From NCBI GenBank assembly GCA_963675135.1, contig OY776131.1, positions 28,511,881-28,575,880 of the forward strand: 64,000 bases of DNA, read 5' to 3'. Numbering within the stretch: the stretch's first letter is position 1; each line of letters starts with the position of its first letter. A program made the position numbers and the translations under genes. The notes under the pieces are model-generated. The model did not search any database, was not told the DNA's origin, and saw only the letters and a list, made by a program, of their open reading frames with translations. Shown piece by piece: positions 11,336 through 23,450 of this stretch. Origin of the DNA: Galeopsis tetrahit (taxonomy: Eukaryota; Streptophyta; Magnoliopsida; Lamiales; Lamiaceae).

Positions 11336-14300
11336 ATGGATCGAAAGTGGGTTCGAGCCGATCGATTATCTGAGGAGTATAGGAATGGGGTGGAAGAGTT
11401 TTGTAATTATGCAATTAGAAACTGCACCGACAATCGGTACATTCCATGTCCTTGTTGGAAATGTATGAATGGAAAAACTGTTAGAGATAGAGAAAGTTTG
11501 TTCACCCACTTGATGATTCACGGTATTGATAAAGCATACACTGTTTGGACATTTCATGGTGAGACAAGAGATAGATGCGGCTCAAGCAACTTAGAAACTG
11601 ACTTTAGGTTTGAAGATACAGTGGATGCAGATAATTTAGAAGATGTACCTACTGTTGATACATCGAATGTGGATGACGATGAGTTGCGAGATCACCCGTA
11701 TATGTCAGAGAAGTTAGATGATTCAGCTGGATTACCTCTTTGGCCCGGGTGTGAGAAGGCAACAAAACTGTCAGCTGTGTTGATATTGTTGAACTTAAAA
11801 GCAGCTCACGCGTTATCTGATACGTGCTTCACAAGTATGCTGGAAGCAATTAGTGATCTATTGCCTGATGGAAATGTATTGCCTAAGAGAGCGTATGATG
11901 CTAAACAAATGCTCAAGTCCATCGGGTTAGCACATAAGAAAATTCATGCTTGTCCGGATGATTGTATCTTATTTCGGAAGGAGTATGCAGACCTCGATGA
12001 ATGTCCCAAGTGTGGGAAGAAACGATATAAGAAAAATAAATCTCCCGCGAAGGTGATGTGGTACTTTCCAATAATACCAAGATTCAGGAGAATGTATAGT
12101 AGCGCTGTGGATGCTAGAAATTTAACTTGGCATCATGATGATAGGATCAAAGATGGAATGCTAAGACACCCTGCTGATCCACCACAGTGGAAGACATTCG
12201 ATGTCAGGCATCCAGAATTTGGCAACGAGCCACGACACTTGCGTCTTGCACTCTCAACTGACGGAATGAATCCGTTCGGTATTCAAAGTACCAACCACAG
12301 TACATGGGCAGTGATTCTACTAGTTTATAACCTTTCACCCGAGTTGTGCATGAAGCGCACTTACATGATGTTGTCTATGTTGATATCGGGACCCAAACAA
12401 CCTGGTAACGACATAGATGTATATCTAGCTCCTTTGATAGAGGACTTGAAGCTCCTGTGGGATGAGGGTGTCGATGTGTATGATGCTTGTAGAAAGGAGA
12501 ACTTCAAGTTGAAGGCCATGCTTTTTGGAACTATCAACGACTTTCCCGCTTACGGGAATCTATCTGGATATAGTGTGAAGGGGGCCGATGCATGTCCTTG
12601 TTGTACGAAGAAGACACATCACATTCGCTTGAGTCATTGTAGGAAGACCGTTTATATGGGACATAGGAGGTGGTTGGAACCAAGGCATAAGTACAGAAGA
12701 ATGGCTGATGCATTCGATGGCACAACCGAGACAGATGTAGCACCACGTTTATTGTCAGGTTCGGATGTATTGAATGAGATGAAGAATATCAACACACAGT
12801 ACGGAAAGAGCTTCAAAAAAAGTGTCCCCACTAGCGGTTGGAAGAGGGAACCAATTTTCTTTGTCTTGCCCTATTGGAAAGAGATGTATGTTAGACACTT
12901 CATTGATCTAATGCACGTTGAGAAGAACGTTTGTGCCAGCTTGCTCAATACTCTGCTAGCTGATAAGAAGTCCAAGGATGGTTACAATGCAAGAATGGAT
13001 ATGGTTGATATGGGAATAAGATTAGAACTAACACCTGTGCCTAGAGAAAAGGGCAAAGCGTTCTTACCTCCTGCTGCTCACACCTTTTCCAACAATGAGA
13101 GAAAAGAGTTACTTCAGACACTAAAGAATGTGAAAGTACCGGAGGGTTATTCGTCCAACATACAGAGTCTTGTATCAGATGATGTCGTGAGACTGTTGAA
13201 TCTGAAATCTCATGACTATCATGGAGACTTTCTTGCCCATTGCAATACGTTCTATTCTGCCTGAAAATGTGCGCATAACCATAACAAAGTTATGTTGGTT
13301 CTTCAAGGCAATGAGTAGCAAGGTCATAGATCCTAGAAAGTTGGTTGGTTTTCAGAGACAGATTGTGGGGACGCTCTGTGAGCTTGAGATGTATTTTCCT
13401 CCATCATTTTTTGACATAATGGTTCACCTAACCGTTCATTTAGTACACGAGACAAGGAAGTGTGGTCCCGCTCGTATGCGATGGATGTATGGTGTAGAGA
13501 GATATATGAAAGTGCTCAAAGGATATGTGATGAATATGTCCAGTCCGGAGGGATGCATTGCAGAACGCTATTTAGTCGAAGAAGCAATCGAGTACTGGTC
13601 TGAATTTATTCCGAACGTCGATGCAATTGGACTTCCAATTACCCGACACACCAATAGGATGGACGGTGAAGGCATTACTGGTGGTCAACCTGTAAGTGTT
13701 AGTATGGAGGAACTAACACGGATGCACTTGTGCGTACTTCACAACACAGTCGATGTGCTTCCTTTTATTGACATGCACATGCAAGCACTTGCTGAGACGT
13801 TTCCCACCAGAGATAGATCATGGATTGAAGTTGAGCACAATCGCACGTTTGTTGACTGGTTCAATGGTCATGTAGTAAGTATGTTGTCACAGGATAAAGA
13901 TTCGGTGAAAGAAAAAGTTAAGTGGTTATCCAGAATGCCCGATAGACATGTGTATTCATACAAGTGTTATCTTATTAACGGATACACATTTTATACGAGA
14001 GATCATGATGCCACAAGTACAATGCAGAATAGTAGGGTGTCCATTAATGCAACTGCAGGGGATCAATCGAGCACTACTTACTTTGGACAGATTGTCAACA
14101 TTTGGGAACTCGACTATGTTGTTCACCGCCAACCAATCTTCGAGTGTAGTTAGGTGAGGATCCCTAACGGGGTCCAAGTTGAGAGTTCTGGATTCGTACG
14201 CGTTGATTTGAAGAATGTGGGATACAGAGATGACCCTTACATAATGGCCAGTCAAGCTCAACAAATTTTCTATGTCCCCGACCCAGTTAATAAGAAATGG

Positions 14301-14534
14301 TCCATTGTGGTTCTATCAAACAGATTGAACAACAGTTACCAGATTAGCGACAACGTCGATGAAGATGATCCTTTTCAGAACTTCACTCATCCTGTACCCT
14401 CTTTCGATGATCCTGCAAATCCACGCCCGTACCAGAGAATAATTAGAGATGAGGATGAATATGGAAATCCGGATCTTGTTAACATTCATGGTCATGAACG
14501 AGAAAAGTCAACCAAAAAAAGAAAAAGAAAAATA
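11336..14534 (+). pseudogene. CACTA TNP2-type transposase, broken
   Basis: The start ATG at 11336 opens an N-terminal transposase-associated domain (about residues 1-75, with CPCWKC and FTHLMIHGI). The Transposase_21 (TNP2) core follows (about residues 190-500, with PLWPGCEKATKLSAV upstream, then HPEFGNEPRHLRLALSTDG and ACPCCTKKTHHIRL). The frame is lost by a small indel between about 13212 and 13264. Similarity resumes as LPIAIRSILPENVR, a DUF4218-like region with CGPARMRWMYGVERYMKVLKGYV. It is then cut by a TAG at 14151-14153, where an aromatic residue is expected, inside the DUF4216-like C-terminal region. It ends in a Lys/Arg-rich tail. The family cuts and moves CACTA ends. One frameshift plus one nonsense codon make this copy non-functional. 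Confidence 0.92.
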
Positions 14535-14688
14535 AGTGCTAAAAAGAGATGTACGAATTTATTGAATGTTGTTTCTTCTACTTTATTGAATATTGTGTCT
14601 TCTGCTTTATTAAGTGTTGTTTTTCTGCTTTATTGATTATTGTTTGTTTTTTGTTTACTAAATGTTGTTTCTTCTACTTTACAGGATC

Positions 14689-17600
14689 ATGGCTTTTTTG
14701 CCACATCCTGAAGATTCTGATGGAGAGTTTGATGGAGATTATGATGGAGATCAGGGTGCATATGATCGACATCATACTGATGAGTTGAGAGAGGATGTCA
14801 CTGATGCTCCCACCAGTAGCAGCTCTGGGGAGAAGCGCACGAGAGGTATAGTAATGATGTCTTCTATTATGAGGGCTCGTACCAAAGGGAAAATGCCTAA
14901 GGTAATTTTATTACAATTGAACAGTTGAAATTCTAATTATATTGATTGATCGTTGAACCTAATTAAATACTATGTTATTGCAGGTACCGTTCAATGAGTA
15001 TGGACAGCCTATAGGAAAGGAGAGTGAGCATTTATCCTTCTACATTGGAGCTGCAGTGAGGAGCGTAATCCCTATCGTACTGCCTGCCAAGGACTGGCGT
15101 GACGAAAAAATGACCCCTTTGAAGGAAAGATTATGGGAAGAACTGTCGGTATGTTAGTTATATATATGCTTATTGAAAGTTATTGTATAATTACTAAATT
15201 TACTAATTTGTCATGTAATATGTGTATAGACTACATTCAGCGGCCTTGACCATTCCAACAAGAAGCTAATATTGTCTCAAGCTGGAAAAATGGCCAAGAA
15301 TTTTCGGGTTTACCTGAGGCGTGTGACACTAGATCAGGACACCGGACATTACTCGGCTAATCCGCCTGATGCTTATCGGGAAAACCCTATGGTGGCCCCA
15401 TACTGGGAGGATTTTATTCCTAGCTAATGCCCTATGCTTTTCAGTGTTTATCGTATTTCTATTACACTGTAGAAGCAAAGTCAGCAAAAGCGCAAACAAG
15501 CCAAGGCGATGGAGGCTCGTTATCGTGGATCAAACAGAGGTTATGCACGCATATCAGAAGCTATTGTGAGATCAAAATCCTAACTTTTAATTTTTTTTTA
15601 TATATTCACTTTTAATATATCTACTAAAGTGACAATTTCATCACTATCGTAGAAAGAAGAAAAGAGGAAAGTGGGAGAGAGCGAGCCTATTGTTACCCGT
15701 CTCGAGTTATTTCATACTACAAGAAAGACTCGAGACGGGCGTATTCCCAATCCCATTGCACAGCGGATCATCGAAAAAGCGGTAATCTATTCATTAATTT
15801 ATCTTTCAATTACAAACTATTATTTCTATACAAAGAATTAAATAATATTTTTTTGTGATTTAGGAGCGCTTATCTCAAACCATGACGCCCGAGGACATTC
15901 GCACTATCGGAGTTGATGATTTGTATGGACGGGCTATCGGTCGTGAGGAGCATCACGGCCGCTTACGGAGTTTGGGATATGGTGTGACGAAGACCTCGTT
16001 AGCGATGGCACCTGCTGTTCAAGCCATGAATATGGTGGGTCAACTTTTAGAACAGCTTGCCAAGTTGACTAGAGAGGTGGAGTCTCTGAGGTCCGAGAGA
16101 AAATCCAGTCACGGATTGTCGAGTGGAGCAAGCTGTGATAATAGTGTCGCTGATGCTAGGTTTTCAGCTGATGGTGGAGACGACTTTATTGAGGCACTTC
16201 AAAACATATCTCAGGTATCAACATTCTATTTTTTTGATGAAATGTGAGATTTGGTTTGTCCATTATACTTCATGATGCAGTAATAGTGCTTAATTCATCT
16301 GATCTGATTTGATTAGGGATCTAATAATGAACATTGATTAAGGAATATAGTATTATATGTGTAGTGGGTTGTTGAGTAGAGGACACTTGAATTTACAAAA
16401 TCGTGATCTCATTCTCCTATTATGTCTTGACTTGACTTGAGAGTTGTGAAAGATTGATCATACTTCTATGTATCTTTCAGACAATGATTGAAAGAGAAAT
16501 TGTTGCTAGTCATTATCTATATATGTAAATGAAACTGAGTGATTTAGGTTTAACTAACAAATCGGAGTTGTATTGAAATCTTTAATAAAGTTTCGTTGTT
16601 CCATTTGTTGGTTGTCCTGGTGGAGACTCATGAAAATTAGGCATAATAGAAATAATAAAGTTCATTAAAATGTTAAAAAAAAAAATCAATAAGTGTTAGT
16701 AAAATAATTTATATTTTCATTTCATATATTATGGGTTGATGGGGTGAATGAACAAATAATTCTACTAGGTACGAGTTCTTTTTGGAGGGCCTAACTTAGA
16801 TTAAATTGTTTGGGATGGATAACATAATTCTTAAAAGCAAATATCAATGGAGACTCCCTTAATTCGGTGTTTGAAGGTTATGTAATGGTTTACAAAGAAC
16901 TTATCTACTGTACTTTTTAAGACGATATTGTATCTTCTTATACATGGACACTTGTGCTGGTGTGCATGATGATTTACTAAATTAATAGTAATTTTTCTAA
17001 CTAAATATCTTATTCGAACAGCCATCGACCTTTTGCTACCTTTATTTGGAGTATCCTATAAGGTTGGTGGCCACGGGAACGTTGCACAACAACTCCCAGC
17101 AATTGATTCATGGTTGTCCACTCACTCGTGGTTTCGTGAGGGTCACGCTAGAAGTGCCCGTAGAGGAAGAAGTAGATTCACCTTTGCCGAAACCAGTAGA
17201 TGATGCTGTCACAGTCGGAACAGCAGTCGGGCACTTCATCGAATGGCCGAGCAACTTGGTCTCTCACACCGCAAAGGTAAAGTATATGTTATTAAAATTT
17301 ATTATCTTATCCGTCGTTCTAAATAATGTTGAAAATTTGATTGTAGAAACTGACAGAAAAGCCTAAACAAAAATCAAGAGGTGTAGTAGGCAGTCGGATG
17401 GAGAGAACGAGGGACGGGGGTATTGATACGCGCCTACGTGGTTATCCATTTTCTGGAGACTTAGAGCACAACTCCGTCGTACAGAATATGGTGAGCACGA
17501 TAGTGCAGTCACGTGCTTTCGATACCATCACAATTCCGATGGGTGCTCACTTTCATCAGCCTTATTATGAAGACTACATCGTTCCGGACAATGTGATTGA

Positions 17601-18131
17601 AGTATTGAACGACCAGTGGTTGAGTGCATCCACCATATCCGTTTACCTCAAGTATGTGTTTATTAATTATCAGTATTTACTTTCTATACAGTTGGATTTT
17701 CTTTTTTAAATTTTAATAAGCGTATATATGTTGGTTAAAGATATTTGGGTGAGGCAACATGCTTATAAATTGCTTATAAATTTGTAATGCACGCATGCTT
17801 ATAAATTGCTAATCATAACAGGCTCCGAGGCAACATGATGGAGACCATTGTGGACATTATGTATGTTGTTATATTGAGGATATAATCAATTTTTCTGGAT
17901 TGGAGATTAATCCTAACACTGTAAGTCAATTTATTGATTTATTTAAATTTTTATTGATTGAATAAAAATTCATATACTATATATCTAACTATATTGATTG
18001 ATCGTTGTTTGCAGTTTGTCTATGCCCGTCCGCTCAACTCTTACAAAGACAAAAGAATGGACAAATGGAAAAAAGATTGGATCGGGTACCTGTACAATCG
18101 ATTTTTGTATAGGTTTAATTTAAGTAGCTAG
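14689..18131 (+). pseudogene. CACTA second gene, TNPA-like with Ulp1-like end
   Basis: This is a spliced plus-strand gene just after TNP2. Exons inferred from GT-AG sites and open frames are 14685-14901 (ATG 14689), 14984-15148, 15230 to about 15425, about 15450-15566, 15653-15781, 15864-16214, 17022-17276, 17347-17651, 17822-17920 and 18015-18131. Early exons read as Transposase_24-like (basic KEEKRKVGESEP, then MTPEDIRTIGVDDLYGRA) with a short Leu-rich helical stretch. Exon 17022-17276 reads as a Transposase_23 (TNP1/En/Spm) domain: VATGTLHNNSQQLIHG. The last two exons resemble the end of a Ulp1/C48 SUMO protease, with QHDGDHCGHYV holding the Cys region. The His/Asp part between 17652 and 17821 is missing. 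In-frame stops at about 15425 and 15473 suggest a dead copy. Exon joins are inferred, not proven. Confidence 0.7.
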
Positions 18132-18369
18132 TATAACTTTTGTTGCATTTAATATATTAACTTATACATTTGTGATGATATTTAATGTTTTTTGGTGTTT
18201 ATATTAATTGAACGTACGTTAGTTTACGTTTATTTTTTTAATTTTTTGGTATTTGACGTGTATATAAAATAGATTTTTAAAATATAAAATTTATTTATTG
18301 GTATATAAATAAATTTGGTATGGTATAAAATTGATTTTTAAAATATAAAATAATTATTTAAAAAAAAAA
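18132..18369. other. AT-rich tail of CACTA, no gene
   Basis: A TTTA-rich stretch between the stop of the second gene and the right subterminal repeats. It could serve as the 3' UTR. Nothing else is seen. Confidence 0.6.
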
Positions 18370-18720
18370 ATTGACTTAGACAGCGGTTCATAACCGCTGT
18401 CCAAGCCCATGCGTTTTAAAAAAAAATTCACTTAGACAGCGGTTATGAACCGCTGTCCAAAAAACAAAAAAAAATACACTTAGACAGCCAAGTCAAAAAA
18501 CAAAAAAAAAAATTACACATAGACAGCGGTTGTGAACCGCTGTCCAAGTGACTTTACTTGGACAGCGGTTCGAAACCGCTGTCTATGTCCTCTCATGCAC
18601 AGCTCTTAAAAAGAGCTCTCCAAGTGCAATTTCACTTGTATAGCTCCCACTTGGAGAGCTCGTTTAAAAGCTCTACAAGACCATATTTTAAAGCTCTACA
18701 AAGCCAAATGTGTAGTAGTG
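18370..18720. repeat. CACTA right subterminal repeats
   Basis: At least four palindromic units of the form GACAGCGGTT-n-AACCGCTGTC (about 18378, 18432, 18521 and 18555) are followed by AGAGCTCTCCAAGTG and AGCTCTACAA units and the terminal inverted repeat. They mirror the left-end array. Confidence 0.88.
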
Positions 18721-18723
18721 TTC

Positions 18724-19309
18724 CATAAACTTCTCAAATATGACGAACAACTCGTCTTTGCTTTCTGCATCACCAAACTTTAGAATAATCTAGTGATCTA
18801 CTTCCCACTTCATCTTGACACTTTTCCATGCTTCTCTATGTTCAACATCTATAAATCTCTGTCAATGTGAGCATCTTCAATCACATCTGGATTTTCTTTT
18901 CCATCTTGCAGCCTCTTAATATGCTTTCCTAATTAACACCTTTTTGTTAGCATATCGATCATCTTCAAGCTTCTGCTTCTTATGGATCTCTTGAACATCT
19001 TCTTCATTGATTCCAACAAGAATTTCACCTAAGGCTTCTTTCTTCATTTCTAGCTTTCTCTTGACTCGCCTTGGTTTGACTTGAACTTCTTCAGATATAG
19101 CTTTTCCTTTCGACAACCTCAACTGCTCTTCAACACTGATCTTCTCTAACTCTACTTTCTTCACTAGTCTTCTTCTAGTCGAACGAACAACAGTTCCAAC
19201 ATCAGTCTGATCTTCTGGTAGTTTAACATTTTTTTCTACTTGTTGGTGAGATAACAAGTAACCTTTACAATGGTCTTCTTGATTATACCTAGTGTGTATA
19301 CCTCGGCCT
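18724..19309 (-). pseudogene. Terminal ORF of copia element, N-terminal half
   Basis: The minus frame 19257-18916 encodes a highly charged, Lys/Glu-rich segment (reads KKVELEKISVEEQLRLSKG, later EIHKKQKLEDDRYANKK). It continues in shifted frames to 18724 (reads WKSVKMKWEVDH, then KDELFVIFEKFM) and joins the half at 8885 across the CACTA transposon. The frame is open back to about 19309 without an ATG. No domain is recognised. Position just before a polypurine tract and LTR makes an accessory or env-like copia ORF the best guess. At least one frameshift and one TAG are present. Confidence 0.45.
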
Positions 19310-20231
19310 ATCTTCTAAATGGGTGTATAGAAGAAAGGACTCGAGAATGACTAAGTATGAGAAATTGCCTTACAATCCGAGTTAGCCTAAAACTAGGATT
19401 GGGAATTTCTCTTCTAAGCTTGGGATGTGTATAAGACTATGCAGGCTTAGATATCATGAGTTCACTCACTGGAGGTGTGGATATGGATGCTTACTTGATG
19501 TCTTCTATTATGGTGTTCTTGAGCTATTCTGATTTTCTGAACTTAGAACATTTGCTCAGCCTCTAAGCATCACCCTCACTCTTGTATGAGATATGAATTG
19601 AACTCGGTATCTATAGTTTGATTTTCTTGAATGTTACAGTTGGAAAGTAACAAGCAAATCCTATTATTTTAGGAATACAATCTTTTGCTTGATATTCTAA
19701 ATATTACATTTTCATGTAATGTTTATAGTATCTTTGACTGTACAGATTCTACAGCCTTGTGTCAGATTCGTACTGGTTGCTGTTGCACTGCCATTGGTTC
19801 AAATCAGCTCTTATGGATGTTGTTTAACGGATAATCAATTGATATACCATCAGTTGATTTTGCACAGCTGATTTATGATGTCTTTCCACTGCTGTGGAAC
19901 TCTGCTAACTTTTCACAGCGGATATACCACAACTGATACAATAGCTGAAATACAACTGATATACCACAGTAGTTTTGACTCTGCTGTCTTTATTCAGCTT
20001 CTCTTCTGGGCTTCTTCTCTACTAAATCTGACACTTGGACTCTTCTGATTGCTTCCTCAGTTGTGTAGACTTGTCTGATTAGTCAAGCAGACTAAGTCTC
20101 AGCTGTGTTTGGCTTTACTCAGCTGATCTTACTTACTCAGCTGATAAGACCTCATCTGATCATACTCAGCTGATCTACTCAGCTGCTGTCTTTACTCAAC
20201 TGCTGTCTTTTACTCAGCTACTGTCTTTACT

Positions 20232-20875
20232 TGTAACGCCCCCAAAATCCCGGTGGCGCTACGGTTTAAAATAGCACTTTTTGACTTAAATAAATTCAAG
20301 CGGAAGACTTTTCAATAAAAGATACACGAGTTTTTTTTTTTTTTTAAAGTGGCTAACCATGCTTGTGCCTAACTCGTGTGTCACCCACATTTCTAAGTCA
20401 AACGTGTACTTGACTAAAACATTATAAAATTCTAAATCGTTATATGAGTGATGTGATGTCTAAAATACTTTAACATTAGAAGACACGATAATTTACAATA
20501 AGGTTGTCACACATGAAGATTAACATTTAAAGAGTAGACAAACATCCTAGTAGTTTAAATAGGTTTGATCAGTTGACCTAGTAGTTCATACTTAATTACG
20601 GAATTAAACTCAAAGATAACATCAATCGTAATAATACTAAATACGTTTCTTATTAAATTGTGTCGGGTGAGTACGTCATAATCGAGTTCGATCTCCTCAA
20701 TAAGCTATCCTGCAAAACTCTGTACAACTTATTGAAAACAATAGTTCATAAATTACATAAAATCATATATCTTTAATACTTCAAATAAATTCGTCATTTA
20801 ATACTTAAAAGAGATATTTTAAATTTCTAAAAATCATGAAATGCAAATTTAAATTTTTAAAAACGGGGTGTTACA
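20232..20875. mobile_element. Solo LTR, TGTAACGCCCCC type, TSD TTACT
   Basis: It runs from TGTAACGCCCCCAAAATCCC to AACGGGGTGTTACA, 644 bp, flanked by TTACT at 20227-20231 and 20876-20880. Such TGTAACGCCCC ends are common on chromovirus-type gypsy LTRs, so that class is inferred. There is no internal region or ORF. It interrupts the CAGCTG-rich array of the surrounding copia LTR. Confidence 0.92.
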
Positions 20876-21051
20876 TTACTCAACTGTTGTCTTTACTCAA
20901 CTGCTGTCTTTTACTCAGCTGATTTCTTTACTCAGCTGATTTCTTTACTCAGCTGATTTTCCACAGCTGATTTTACTCTTCTGTTTTTACTCAGCTGCTT
21001 TTCTGGTCTTCTGAATTGACTTCTGATTTTGTCTTCTATCCTAATCTATTA

Positions 21052-21261
21052 CTCCCTCCGTCCCGGGGAAAGCTCCCCATGAGCTCCAAGCACAGAGATT
21101 AAGAAATACTAATATAATAAGTAGATGTATTAGAGGTGATGTGATTGAGAGAGAGAAGAATATAATTAAATGTGAGAGGGAATAGTTACCAAAAAAGGGA
21201 TGGGGAGCTTTCATTGGGACGGACGAAAAAGGAAAGTTGGGTAGCTTTCCCTGGGACGGAG
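21052..21261. mobile_element. Stowaway MITE
   Basis: Ends CTCCCTCCGTCCCGGGGAAAG and the inverted CTTTCCCTGGGACGGAG, flanked by TA at 21050-21051 and 21262-21263. It is 210 bp, non-coding, and sits in the minus-strand copia LTR. Confidence 0.92.
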
Positions 21262-21355
21262 TAAATAATGAAGTTGTCTATACAATACAACTTATCCTAT
21301 GACAAGTATATTTAGTTTATCAATACAAAACATAAGGATATAAAATATCCCAACA

Positions 21356-22048
21356 AAATGCACTAATAAGACTAAAAGGCCTTTAAAAGGCTTTCAGGCC
21401 AGGCCTACATATTAAAAAGGCAAGGCTTGAGCCTTTTAAAAAAGCCTATGACAGGCCATACGCCAGGCTTGGACCTAAAAAATATGTAACATGCCAGGTT
21501 TTTTTTTTTCTTAAAGCCTACCTAGGCCTCAACCTAATTTGATTTATGGTACTCTGTGTACTCAACTCTATTTTTGAGTCATAAAAAATATATTTATTCT
21601 ATTTAAATACTTAATTTTACCAAGAATATTTCGTTACCATACATATCTTTTTATCTTTTTTATAATTTAAATATGATTTTTTAAAACATGTATAAAAAAA
21701 ATAAAAAAATAAGCATATTTTTAATGGAAAGACAGAGAGAGTATATATTATTCTAAGAAATTTAATTTAGAATGAATAATTGACTAACATTTACTAAGAC
21801 TTTTAATATTATTTAAATTGTTCATTGCTAAAATTAATTTTATCATTATTTCACGGCAACTATTGAAATTTGATTTATGAATCTTCTCTAACACGGTAAT
21901 TTACCATGTTCGGAATTAGACTAGAATAAATCCTTAATTTGATTAGTGGCCGGGTTTATATATATATATATATATATATATGTTTGTGATCATACGCCTT
22001 TTTCAATACACACAAAAATTATATTTCTCCATAATTTTTATTTTTTCC
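21356..22048. other. AT-rich spacer with AAGGCCTT-rich cluster
   Basis: A cluster of short palindromic AAGGC / GCCTT words (about 21375-21530) resembles the subterminal motif arrays of non-autonomous DNA transposons, but no ends or duplications could be fixed. A short (TA)n lies at about 21958-21982. No gene. Confidence 0.4.
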
Positions 22049-23308
22049 TTGTTCAATACAATCTATCGATCATTCATTAAATTAAACCACGTACACAGAT
22101 TTTGTAGCGATTAAGTAAATGCAATTTTCCATCTTAATATATAATATATTGACACAATATCAAGTCCGTCAACTTCCATCTTAATATATCAAATTATTTT
22201 TGGTATAAATAATATTTATGATTTTTGCCTATTTATATCACTATATTCATTTAAGAGAAATATTTGTGGTAAATAAATAAGGGTAAAGTAGTCAATTTTT
22301 TTTAAATAATATGTATTTTTTAAATAATTTAAAAGTTAAAATGACATATATTAAAAAATAAGAGAATACTATTACAAAAAAATGTGTAAGAAAGTGATCG
22401 AGTTTTAATTTTAGTGTAAACTTTTATGAATTAAAGTAAATAAAAAGAATAGATTGGATGTGAAAAAATAATGATATAAGGGTAGAAGATTTTATATGGT
22501 CATGAAGGTGTTCGTCCTTCATAACAACATGAAACTTATTAAAAGATGACACATCGCTCACCTTCGTCATAGTGCGGTCTACCTTTGTTATGTAATAACA
22601 TAATTAAATTTTAAAATAAATGTATACAAAAATTTCCTTGTAATATTTCTTTTAACAACATGATACTTATTAAATAAATAAGGGTAAAGTAGTCAATTTT
22701 TTTAAAGGTTATACTCTTCTTATTCTTCTATGTATATATATATATATTATAGAGTATTGACATGCAGAAATTAATTTTTTTGGTAGGGTTCATTATTGCA
22801 TGGCAAGTAATATTGATATTTGACAAGTGTATATTCGTAGAATGGCATGATTTGATTTATGGTATTATTCTTTGTATCATATATGGTAATTTACCATCTT
22901 CGGAATAAATCCCTTCATTACTGAGTATCTAACGAATATATATTGAGTATTGGCATGCAGAAATTAATTTTTGGTAGGATTCATTATTGCATGGCAAGTA
23001 TTGAAATTTGACAAGTGTATATTTCTAGAATGCCAGAATGGTAAGTCGTGGATATTTCTAGGAGATTCCAAAAATATTTTTATGGTTTCCAACGCGATGC
23101 TATTTTGCAGAGTTTTTCAACCGAAGTCGATTATGGATCTTCTAATCGGTTCAATAATTTCTTCGAATTTGGCTTCTTCTTCGACGGAGGTAAACAATTA
23201 TCCTCTAGTTTGTTTTAATTTTTCAAATTTCGCTAGGTGAAAAATGAAAAGTTTTATGTGTAACTACGATTAAGGTTTAGTGTTCTAAGTTCAATAACGA
23301 AAACTCTT
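22049..23308 (-). repeat. LTR-like and 3' region of gypsy copy 2
   Basis: 22049-22680 matches 3317-3960, and 22463-22630 also matches 1-180. 23057-23308 matches 858-1111. A 90-bp unit with CATGCAGAAATTAATTTTT and CATTATTGCATGGCAAGTA occurs twice, at about 22758-22845 and 22953-23030. It lies 3' of the minus-strand pol remnant, so it is probably the 3' LTR region. No ORF of note. Confidence 0.6.
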
Positions 23309-23450
23309 TTGAGTAGCTTAGAGTTGAACCCGAAAAATCTGCACGTGAACTGTAATCATTTTATGGGAGAGAGTGTTGCACACTCAAGCGACACATTCTC
23401 CATTGTGATGGTACAAAACACGAACACAAGACTAAGCAAATCCTGCTTCT

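Larger units (their letters stand above)
8886..18720 (+). mobile_element. CACTA (En/Spm) transposon with TSD TTC
   Basis: The termini are CACTACTACACATTTGGCTTTG at 8886 and its inverted copy ending at 18720 (CAAAGCCAAATGTGTAGTAGTG). The 3-bp duplication TTC lies at 8883-8885 and 18721-18723. Both ends carry subterminal arrays of short direct and inverted repeats. The interior has a TNP2-type transposase (11336-14534) and a second spliced gene (14689-18131) on the same strand, the usual two-gene CACTA plan. Both genes are broken, so the copy is probably dead, but its termini look able to be mobilised in trans. It splits a copia terminal ORF. Confidence 0.95.
19262..21355 (-). mobile_element. 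Truncated copia LTR, minus strand
   Basis: Read on the minus strand it starts TGTTGGGATATTTTATATCC at 21355 and is clearly related to the plus-strand LTRs at 58695 and 60976: GGATAAGTTGTATTGTATAGACAACTT is shared, as are the CAGCTGAGTAAAGACAGC repeats (here 20090-20225 and 20880-21000 as the reverse complement). The 19380-19500 part matches the 59500-59640 text in reverse. The U5 end with the conserved GGGACC..CA and the primer-binding site are missing; the LTR fades at about 19262 into the terminal ORF. It contains a solo LTR and a Stowaway MITE. Confidence 0.8.

Noticed and set aside
8886..18720. CRISPR-like array from regularly spaced repeats
   Set aside because: The repeats are transposon subterminal motifs in a plant genome, with irregular spacing and no cas genes.
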